Assembly: GCA_020847775.1 (NCBI GenBank)
Contig: JADLBI010000258.1
Location: 1 to 5,699 of the forward strand
Direction of reading: 5' to 3'
Source: Opitutaceae bacterium
GTDB lineage: Bacteria; Verrucomicrobiota; Verrucomicrobiia; Opitutales; Opitutaceae
DNA length: 5,699 nucleotides
Shown here: piece after piece, positions 1-5,488 of the stretch
Layout: each line of letters opens with the position of its first letter
Position numbering within the stretch: the first letter of the stretch is position 1
Made by a program: the position numbers and the translations under genes
Notes under the pieces: generated by a model
The model's input: only the letters and a program-made list of their open reading frames with translations
The model's database searches: none
Told to the model about the DNA's origin: nothing

Positions 1-348
1 CGGTTGCTCGCGACCGCGCTTGATACGGTCATCATCGGCATCGTGGCCGGATTAACCCACAGCAGCGGGTTATTCCTGCTCTGGTTTGCAGTTTACCATG
101 TGGTGATCTGGGCGCTGCGCGGCACCACCATCGGGGGCATCGTCTGCGGCCTCAAGGTCGTGCGTTTGGACGACCGCCCGGTGGATTGGACGGTGGCCTT
201 GGTGCGCTGCCTCGGCGCGTTTCTTTCCTTCTTTGTCATCGGCCTCGGCTTCGTCTGGGTCGCCTTCGACAAGGAGCGGCAGAGCTGGCACGACAAGATT
301 GCCGGCACGGTGATCGTGCGGATGCCCAAGGGTGTTTCGCTGCTCTGA
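1..348 (+). CDS. RDD-family integral membrane protein, 3' part only
   Basis: The reading frame is open from base 1 (CGG, Arg) to TGA at 346-348 and gives 115 C-terminal residues; the true start lies upstream of the window. The first eight residues, RLLATALD, match the Arg-x(6)-Asp that opens the RDD domain, so nearly the whole domain is present and only an N-terminal leader or extra domain is missing. A TTG at 4-6 falls inside this motif and is an unlikely start. Hydrophobic stretches lie at about residues 8-19, 23-38 and 66-88. The conserved tail follows: GLKVVR (50-55), ALVR (66-69), VAFDKERQSWHDKIAGTVIV (87-106). The loop usually read as T-x-G-K is TIGG here (43-46), so the Lys is replaced. 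It acts in the cytoplasmic membrane. The molecular function of RDD proteins is largely unknown; some have been linked to ion or small-molecule transport. Family assignment is firm, function open. Confidence 0.88.
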   Translation, partial: RLLATALDTVIIGIVAGLTHSSGLFLLWFAVYHVVIWALRGTTIGGIVCGLKVVRLDDRPVDWTVALVRCLGAFLSFFVIGLGFVWVAFDKERQSWHDKIAGTVIVRMPKGVSLL

Positions 349-364
349 TCCGCAGCCTGTTTTT
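339..364 (+). terminator. possible weak intrinsic terminator of the RDD gene
   Basis: GCTGC (339-343) pairs with GCAGC (352-356) around an 8-nt loop that contains the TGA stop. Five T residues (360-364) follow after a 3-nt gap. The stem is only five base pairs and overlaps the end of the coding sequence, so this is a marginal terminator. The large inverted repeat that begins at 365 could also shape the 3' end of this transcript. Confidence 0.3.
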
Positions 365-515
365 AACCGCGAATGGACACGAATTCACACGAATGAAAAC
401 AGATCGAAGATCTTCTCAAAACTCATCATCAAGCGGTGAAGCGAATGGCGTGCGCGTCATCACCGCGTTGAGGGTTGGCACATATTTTCGTGTGAATTCG
501 TGTCCATTCGTGGTT
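365..515. repeat. long imperfect inverted repeat (29-nt arms), MITE/REP-like intergenic element
   Basis: The left arm 365-393 and right arm 487-515 are reverse complements over 29 positions with one mismatch (G369 opposite T511, a wobble pair in RNA). The loop is 93 nt. Within the arms, 10-nt units follow one another: GAATGGACAC (371-380), GAATTCACAC (381-390) and the degenerate GAATGAAAAC (391-400). The loop contains a perfect 10-nt palindrome, GAAGATCTTC (406-415), and a nested hairpin (430-470). No transposase, no convincing target-site duplication and no plausible protein is present. It sits between the RDD gene and purE. Similar 'CGAATGGACACGAAT' repeats are, as I recall, scattered between genes in Verrucomicrobiota and some other phyla; the copy number here cannot be tested. 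It could be a non-autonomous mobile element, a REP-like element or a transcript-end hairpin. Confidence 0.85.
430..470. repeat. hairpin nested inside the loop of the long inverted repeat
   Basis: CAAGCGGTGA (430-439) pairs with TCACCGCGTTG (460-470) through seven continuous pairs (433-439 with 460-466), then three more (430-432 with 468-470) past a single bulged G467. The loop is 20 nt. With the outer arms this makes a two-level, roughly symmetrical fold, which supports reading 365-515 as one element rather than two chance repeats. Confidence 0.55.
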
Positions 516-587
516 TCCAACTGAATCGTTCCGGCTGGGTTGGTTTTAGGAAGTGACAGCGGCGCGACGGCCGCAATGATTCCGGCC

Positions 588-1073
588 ATGGCAAAATCGT
601 TGGTCGGAATCATCATGGGCAGCACCTCGGATTGGGAGACGATGCAGCACGCGGCGGACACGCTGGCGAAGCTCGGTGTGCCGTATGAAAAACGCGTGGT
701 CAGCGCGCACCGCACGCCGAAGCTGCTTGTTTCCTACGCCAGCGGCGCGGCCAAACGCGGGCTCAAGATAATCATCGCCGGAGCCGGCGGCGCGGCGCAC
801 TTGCCGGGGATGACGGCTTCGATGACGATGCTGCCGGTGCTCGGCGTGCCGGTGGAATCGGCGGCGCTCAAGGGCATGGATTCGTTGCTCTCGATCGTGC
901 AGATGCCGGGCGGGGTGCCGGTGGCGACGTTTGCGATTGGCAAGGCCGGAGCGATCAACGCCGCGCATTTCGCCGCGCAGATTCTGGCGGGCGGCGATCG
1001 CGTGATCCAAAAAGCCGTGGAATCTCATCGCGCGGCGCAAACCGCCAAGGTGCTCAAGGCCAAACTGCCGTAA
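588..1073 (+). CDS. purE: N5-carboxyaminoimidazole ribonucleotide mutase (PurE, class I)
   Basis: PurE converts N5-CAIR to CAIR in de novo purine synthesis (EC 5.4.99.18), in the cytoplasm, usually as an octamer. The 161-residue product is the normal class I length. Visible motifs are VGIIMGSTSDW (6-16), carrying the Ser/Asp of the nucleotide-binding loop, SAHRTP (39-44) with the catalytic His41, the glycine-rich IIAGAGGAAHLPGM (62-75), LPVLGVPVES (82-91), and SLLSIVQMPGGVPVATFAIG (99-118). ATG at 588 is chosen because MAKSLVGII is the usual PurE start. The frame stays open upstream to TTG 540 and has another ATG at 576, but those residues do not resemble the family. No Shine-Dalgarno sequence is seen; AGGAAG at 548-553 is too far away. 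purK follows after 52 nt, so the two are likely co-transcribed. I found no purine-responsive operator or riboswitch upstream. Confidence 0.96.
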   Translation: MAKSLVGIIMGSTSDWETMQHAADTLAKLGVPYEKRVVSAHRTPKLLVSYASGAAKRGLKIIIAGAGGAAHLPGMTASMTMLPVLGVPVESAALKGMDSLLSIVQMPGGVPVATFAIGKAGAINAAHFAAQILAGGDRVIQKAVESHRAAQTAKVLKAKLP

Positions 1074-1125
1074 GCCAGGCAAGAGTTTGGCTTGCGGTTC
1101 GGCGGGCGGGCTCTGGCATTACGAT

Positions 1126-2277
1126 ATGGCAATGATTCTTCCGGGCAGTTGCATCGGCATCTTGGGTGGTGGCCAACTTGGCCGGATGCTGGCACAAGCG
1201 GCGCAGACACTGGGTTACCGCGTGCAGGTGTTTGAACCGCAGGCGGGTTGCCCGGCGGGTGCCGTGGCGCACCGGGAGATCAACGCGCCCTACACCGACC
1301 TCGCGGCGCTGCGGGAATTCGCGCGCGGGTGCGACGTGGTGACCTATGAGTTTGAGAACATCCCTACCGAGCCCTTGCGGCAAATCGCAGCGGAGAATTT
1401 GACGCAACTGCATCCGCATTGGCGGGTGTTGGAGATTTGCCAGAATCGCTGGCGCGAAAAAACGTGGTTGCGGGACCACGGCATTCCTCATGCGCGGTTT
1501 TGCGCCGTGGCGGCAGATGGCGACTTGGCGGCGGCGATACGCGAGGTCGGTCTGCCTTGCGTGGTGAAGACCGCCGATTTCGGCTACGACGGCAAGGGTC
1601 AGTTAAAAGTGAAACAGGAGGCCGAGATCGCGGTGGCGGTGCGGCAATTCGCCGGTCAACGCGCCGTCGTGGAGCGCTTCATCGCGTTTCAATCCGAGCT
1701 GTCGGTCGTGGTGGCGCGCAGCGCGGACGGAGACTGCCGGACTTTTCCGATCGCGGAGAATATCCACACCAATCATATCCTCGATTTTTCGATTGTGCCC
1801 GCGCGGGTGCCGCCGGCGGTGACGCGGCAGGCCGAGGAGTTGGGGCGTGATATCGCGGCCAAGCTGGGTGTCGTGGGCCTGATCGCAGTGGAACTGTTTC
1901 TGACAACCGGCGGCGAACTGTTGGTGAACGAGCTCGCCCCGCGGCCACACAACTCTGGGCATTTCACATTGGATGCGTGCGCGACCTCGCAATTTGAGCA
2001 ACACGTTCGCGCCGTGTGTGGCCTGCCTTTGGGCGAACCGGCCGCACGTTCCGCCGCCGTGATGGTGAATATTCTCGGCGACGCGTGGTTCGAGGTCGAT
2101 GGTCGCACTAGTCGCCAGCCGAACTGGCCGTCGGTGCTGGCGCATCCCAGTGCCAAGCTGCATCTCTACGGCAAGGCCGAACCTCGGGTGGGGCGCAAGA
2201 TGGGACATTTTACCGTGCTCGCAGACAGAGTGGAGTCGGCTCTGGCTCACGCGAGAGAGCTCAAGTCACGGCTTTGA
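1126..2277 (+). CDS. purK: N5-carboxyaminoimidazole ribonucleotide synthase (PurK), ATP-grasp
   Basis: PurK uses ATP and bicarbonate to carboxylate AIR to N5-CAIR (EC 6.3.4.18), the substrate of PurE encoded just upstream. The 383-residue length is normal. In order: N-terminal Rossmann-like domain with IGILGGGQLGRM (10-21) and FENIPTEPL (76-84); start of the ATP-grasp fold at NRWREKTWLRDHGIP (107-121); VVKTADFGYDGKGQ (146-159) with the ATP-binding Lys and glycine-rich loop; FIAFQSELSVVVAR (185-198); ENIHTNHILD (211-220); metal- and ATP-site block NELAPRPHNSGH (268-279), then SQFEQHVRA (288-296); C-terminal YGKAEPRVGRKMGHFTVL (348-365). No key motif is missing. ATG 1126 is preferred; ATG 1132 is nearly as good, and the in-frame TTG at 1087 would add 13 residues unlike the family. 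No clear Shine-Dalgarno sequence precedes either ATG. No other pur gene follows; the operon seems to end here. Confidence 0.96.
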   Translation: MAMILPGSCIGILGGGQLGRMLAQAAQTLGYRVQVFEPQAGCPAGAVAHREINAPYTDLAALREFARGCDVVTYEFENIPTEPLRQIAAENLTQLHPHWRVLEICQNRWREKTWLRDHGIPHARFCAVAADGDLAAAIREVGLPCVVKTADFGYDGKGQLKVKQEAEIAVAVRQFAGQRAVVERFIAFQSELSVVVARSADGDCRTFPIAENIHTNHILDFSIVPARVPPAVTRQAEELGRDIAAKLGVVGLIAVELFLTTGGELLVNELAPRPHNSGHFTLDACATSQFEQHVRAVCGLPLGEPAARSAAVMVNILGDAWFEVDGRTSRQPNWPSVLAHPSAKLHLYGKAEPRVGRKMGHFTVLADRVESALAHARELKSRL

Positions 2278-2405
2278 CCATGCGCTCCGCCCCGCGTTGC
2301 GCCTTATGTGCCAAGGGGTTGCTTGAGATGATCCGCCGGTAGGGTATGCACCCGGGGCGAGAATTTTGGTTGCTTCCCGGCCAGGAAATCGCCTTTGTCA
2401 TAAAC

Positions 2406-2435
2406 AAGAGAACATGCGGCATGGGCCGCTCTCTT
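2406..2435 (+). promoter_or_regulatory. bulged stem-loop in the receptor 5' leader
   Basis: AAGAGA (2406-2411) pairs with TCTCTT (2430-2435), and GCGGC (2416-2420) pairs with GCCGC (2425-2429) around a tetraloop ATGG. A 4-nt bulge, ACAT (2412-2415), lies on the left side only. This gives 11 pairs ending 28 nt before the receptor ATG. No T-run follows, so it is not an intrinsic terminator. It could be an mRNA 5' stabiliser, a regulatory leader element or a DNA-binding site. The complementarity is seen directly; the function is inferred. Confidence 0.5.
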
Positions 2436-2463
2436 ACCTAACAACACAACACACAACTGAACT
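2436..2463 (+). promoter_or_regulatory. A/C-rich, Shine-Dalgarno-free translation leader of the receptor gene
   Basis: The 28 nt directly before ATG 2464 contain a single G (2459), and 2440-2457 consists only of A and C. No purine-rich ribosome-binding site exists within 30 nt of the start. The ATG is still credible because it opens directly into a signal peptide. The unstructured A/C leader may itself recruit the ribosome (S1-type binding) or serve as a small-RNA or Hfq contact site, as known for CA-rich leaders in enterics. The composition is seen; the role is inferred. Confidence 0.5.
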
Positions 2464-5427
2464 ATGAACACACTTCCCGACTGGAAGGCGTGGAGCTTCC
2501 GCGCCCTGTTGGACCGCTGCGTTTTGCTCGGTAATTACGCAAAACGATTCGCCGCATTTGCGGCTCTAGCCGTGTTGACGACCCTCGTGGTCACCGACAC
2601 CGGCTATGCTCAAACGAACACCACCGGCAACATCGCCGGTAAAGTGGGTGCGGGTAGCACCGTCACCGCCGTCAGCGTTGAAACCGGTTACACCCGTTCC
2701 GTGGTGGCTTCCGGCTCCGGCGCGTTCACCATGTCATCCATGCCCCCGGGCCGTTACAAGCTAACCGCCACGGGTCAGGAGGGTGAAGCCATGGTGGAAG
2801 TTTCGTTGGCCTCCACTGCCTATGCGAGCTTCGGCGACGATGCCGTGGTTGAACTCGAAAAATTCGAGGTCACCGGCATGACGTTCAATCCGATTGACTT
2901 CAGCCGTACGGAATCCGTCACAGTATTCAACGCGGTCCAGCTCAAGCAGCTGCCCGTTGCCCGCAACACGACCGACGTCGCATTGATGGCCCCTGGCACA
3001 GTGCAGGGCGACCCCGGTTTCGGCAACCTCGCCTCCTTCGGTGGCGCCTCGGTGGCGGAAAACGCCTACTTCGTTGACGGCTTCAACCTCAGCGACTTCC
3101 GCACCGGCACCAACCCGATGGATATCCCCTTCGAGGCCTACAACCAATTCGAGGTCAAAACCGGCGGTTACTCGGCTGAGTTCGGCCGTTCGCTCGGCGG
3201 CGTGATCAACGCCACGACCAAAACCGGCACCAACGCCTTCAAGGGTGGATTTAATGTTTATTATATTCCAGACGCCGGTTTCGAAGATCGTCCCAACATT
3301 TTCTACACCAACCAATCCGGCACGCCCGGCCAAGTGTGGAACTACAATGGAGCGGACACTTACGACAAGCTCGACGTCAATGTCTATGCCAGTGGCCCCA
3401 TCTTGAAGGACCGGTTGTTCTTCTACGGCCTATACAATGCCCGCGACATCGCGACGACCACCGTCATCTCCTCGGGCAATCGTATTCGGCATCAAAAACT
3501 GGATGATCCGCTCTATCTCGGCAAGTTGACCGCCAACGTGTTCCCCGGCCACACGGTTGAGGTTACCTACATCAAGAACGAATCTGACACCAAAAACCGG
3601 GATACCGACTACAGCTTCGCATCCAGAGCTGATCTGGGCACCAACCCCCTGAACATCAATGCGGTGTTGGGTGGCGAAGTTAAGATCGCCCGTTATATCG
3701 GCAGTTTGACCGACAACCTCACCCTGTCCGCCATGTGGGGCAAGAGCGAGAACACTCTCTCGACCTTGAGCGATCAAGACACGGTTCCGCTCGTTATCGA
3801 CGCCCGCGCGGGCGGCGGTGGCACCCTGTCGGGTAGTTCCTCGTTGGTCTCCGCCGGTTTGGATACCCGCGAATCCATGCGCTTGGACTTGACCTACACC
3901 TTCTCGCTGCTCGGAGACCACACGCTCCGCGCCGGTTTCGACCGCGAGAACAACACGTCCAACGACAATACCTCCTATTCCGGTGGGATTTACTACCGCT
4001 ATGTGTCCGTCACCCCCGGTGCCGGTCTCTCCGGTGGTGTGGTGCCCGCCGGCGTAACCCAAGCGGTGCGCGATCGCGTTTATCAGGTACAAGGTGCCTT
4101 CGACGTCAACTCGGACGCCTACTACATTGAGGATAACGTGAAGCTGATGGACGACCGCCTGCTCCTCCGCCTCGGTTTGCGCAACGAGTCGTTTAACAAC
4201 CTCAACAAGGCCGGCCAGTCCTTCATCAAGATCGACGACCAGCTGGCCCCCCGCGTCGGCGCTTCGTATGACCTCTTTGGCGACCAAAAGACCAAAATCT
4301 ACGCCAACTATGGTCGTTACCATATGCCGGTGGCCTCCAATACCAACGTCCGCCTCTCCGGTGGCGAGCTCTTCACCCAAGACTACTATGTGCTGACCAG
4401 CATCAACGCTGACGGCTCACCGGTCAAGGGGGCCAAGATTGGCACGCAAACCGTTTATTCCGATGGGAGTATTCCGGATCGCGACACCATCGTGGACAAG
4501 AACATCAAGCCGATGTATCAGGACGAATATATCGTCGGTATCGATCATGCCTTGAACAAGGACTACCGAGTCGGCATTCGCGGCACCTATCGCGAACTGT
4601 TGTCCACCATGGATGACATGATCATCGACCACGCCTTGACCGACTACGCCAAGAACAACCTTGGCATCGCGGGCGCGGACTTCTCCGGCTACAACCACTA
4701 TGTCCTCGGCAACCCCGGCAGTGGTATGCAAACCGCTTGGGATTTCGAAGATGGTAATGGTGTTGTGCCCGTGACCCTGACGGCGGCGCAGCTCCAATAC
4801 ACACCTGGCATCCGCAAGTATGTCGCGATGGAGTTCTTGGTGGAAAAGATCTGGGATGGCAAATGGGCCGCCCAGCTCTCCTACACGTGGTCGCAAAACT
4901 ACGGTAACACCGAAGGCTGGGTGCTCTCGGACAACGACCAGGACGATGCCGGTATCACGATTCAATTCGATACCCCGTCCCTCCAGATCGGCTCCTACGG
5001 CTACCTCGCCAATGATCGCCGTCACGCGTTCAAGTTCTTCGGCAGCTATGCGCTCACCAGCGAGCTGACCTTGGGCACCAACCTCCGCTACACCTCGGGC
5101 CGCGCCCTCAATAAGCTCGGCTGGTTTAACGACCCGGTGGTCGGCACCGCATATGGTTCCGACTACTACAAAGTGTCGCGTGGCGCGGCTGGTCGCATGA
5201 AGTGGCTCTTCGAGAACAACCTCAGCCTCAGCTACCGTCCGGCTTGGGCGGAGAAGAAGCTCACGTTGCAGCTCGACATCTTCAACGTGATGAACCTCCA
5301 GACGGTGGTCGAGCGCGTCGAAACCGCCGAGCTCGATCTCTCGGGCACGCGCAATGCCACCTATATGCTTCCGACGGCTTGGCAGACGCCGCGCCGTATG
5401 CAGCTCAGCGTGGGTTACGACTTCTAA
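2464..5427 (+). CDS. TonB-dependent outer-membrane receptor, Oar-like, with carboxypeptidase-regulatory-like domain
   Basis: A 987-residue outer-membrane receptor, expected to use TonB/ExbBD energy to import a substrate that cannot be identified from sequence. N-terminus: a long n-region (1-28, ending NYAKR), hydrophobic core about 29-43, likely cleavage after TGYA (49/50). Next is a compact carboxypeptidase-regulatory-like beta domain (about 54-105) with GAFTMSSMPPGRYKLTA (87-103). A TonB-box-like ELEKFEVTG follows (130-138), then the plug (about 145-255) with ENAYFVDGFNLSDFRTG (199-215) and KTGGYSAEFGRSLGGVINATTKTGTN (232-257), typical of Oar/carboxypeptidase-regulatory receptors. The rest, about 720 residues, is the beta-barrel. 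It ends in SVGYDF, with the C-terminal Phe that outer-membrane barrels use for assembly. Full length and intact. There is no SusD-like partner or substrate-specific enzyme alongside. Thr, Ser, Phe and Asn codons end mostly in C, unlike purE, which may reflect high expression. A strong terminator follows. Confidence 0.93.
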   Translation: MNTLPDWKAWSFRALLDRCVLLGNYAKRFAAFAALAVLTTLVVTDTGYAQTNTTGNIAGKVGAGSTVTAVSVETGYTRSVVASGSGAFTMSSMPPGRYKLTATGQEGEAMVEVSLASTAYASFGDDAVVELEKFEVTGMTFNPIDFSRTESVTVFNAVQLKQLPVARNTTDVALMAPGTVQGDPGFGNLASFGGASVAENAYFVDGFNLSDFRTGTNPMDIPFEAYNQFEVKTGGYSAEFGRSLGGVINATTKTGTNAFKGGFNVYYIPDAGFEDRPNIFYTNQSGTPGQVWNYNGADTYDKLDVNVYASGPILKDRLFFYGLYNARDIATTTVISSGNRIRHQKLDDPLYLGKLTANVFPGHTVEVTYIKNESDTKNRDTDYSFASRADLGTNPLNINAVLGGEVKIARYIGSLTDNLTLSAMWGKSENTLSTLSDQDTVPLVIDARAGGGGTLSGSSSLVSAGLDTRESMRLDLTYTFSLLGDHTLRAGFDRENNTSNDNTSYSGGIYYRYVSVTPGAGLSGGVVPAGVTQAVRDRVYQVQGAFDVNSDAYYIEDNVKLMDDRLLLRLGLRNESFNNLNKAGQSFIKIDDQLAPRVGASYDLFGDQKTKIYANYGRYHMPVASNTNVRLSGGELFTQDYYVLTSINADGSPVKGAKIGTQTVYSDGSIPDRDTIVDKNIKPMYQDEYIVGIDHALNKDYRVGIRGTYRELLSTMDDMIIDHALTDYAKNNLGIAGADFSGYNHYVLGNPGSGMQTAWDFEDGNGVVPVTLTAAQLQYTPGIRKYVAMEFLVEKIWDGKWAAQLSYTWSQNYGNTEGWVLSDNDQDDAGITIQFDTPSLQIGSYGYLANDRRHAFKFFGSYALTSELTLGTNLRYTSGRALNKLGWFNDPVVGTAYGSDYYKVSRGAAGRMKWLFENNLSLSYRPAWAEKKLTLQLDIFNVMNLQTVVERVETAELDLSGTRNATYMLPTAWQTPRRMQLSVGYDF

Positions 5428-5453
5428 GCAGTCCGCAAGTAAATGCTTAAACC

Positions 5454-5486
5454 AAGGCGGCCGGTTAAACCGGCCGCCTTTTTATT
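5454..5486 (+). terminator. intrinsic terminator of the receptor gene
   Basis: AAGGCGGCCGG (5454-5464) pairs perfectly with CCGGCCGCCTT (5470-5480) around the loop TTAAA, giving 11 pairs that are almost all G-C apart from the A-T base. The T-run 5479-5483 and TATT follow. It starts 26 nt after the receptor stop. Read on the minus strand, the stem is followed only by TTGGTTT, so termination of the convergent gene here is possible but weaker. Confidence 0.93.
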
Positions 5487-5488
5487 AC

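Larger units (their letters stand above)
2278..2463 (+). other. intergenic region between purK and the receptor gene
   Basis: This 186-nt stretch holds no protein-like reading frame. There is no clear intrinsic terminator for purEK, so read-through into the receptor gene cannot be excluded. Any promoter for the receptor must lie here. The best sigma70-like match, TTGAGA (2323-2328), 16 nt, TATGCA (2345-2350), is poor at the -10 box. The last 60 nt contain a stem-loop and an A/C-only leader, listed separately. Confidence 0.6.

Noticed and set aside
186..524. Plus-strand open frame running from the RDD gene through the inverted repeat
   Set aside because: The product is Arg/Ser-rich, overlaps the well-supported RDD frame, and its second half is only translated repeat.
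1072..1093. Hairpin AAGCCA/TGGCTT between purE and purK
   Set aside because: Six pairs with a 10-nt loop and no T-run; it overlaps the purE stop and fits no terminator or known element.
1603..2250. 215-codon minus-strand frame opposite purK
   Set aside because: Its His/Arg-rich product has no recognisable motif, while purK on the plus strand is fully conserved across this stretch.
2323..2350. Sigma70-like promoter TTGAGA, 16 nt, TATGCA before the receptor gene
   Set aside because: The -10 box matches at only three of six positions, so it is not above chance in a 186-nt region.
3251..3267. AT-rich TATTATATT stretch as an internal promoter
   Set aside because: No acceptable -35 box lies 16-18 nt upstream; the patch is better described as A/T-ending codons.
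3430..4380. 316-codon open frame on the minus strand inside the receptor gene
   Set aside because: It mirrors the biased codon use of the receptor and gives a Val/Gly/Glu-rich, patternless product; the plus-strand protein is unambiguous.
4417..5025. 202-codon minus-strand frame inside the receptor gene
   Set aside because: Same antisense artefact; a Val/Glu/Asp-rich composition with no domain pattern.
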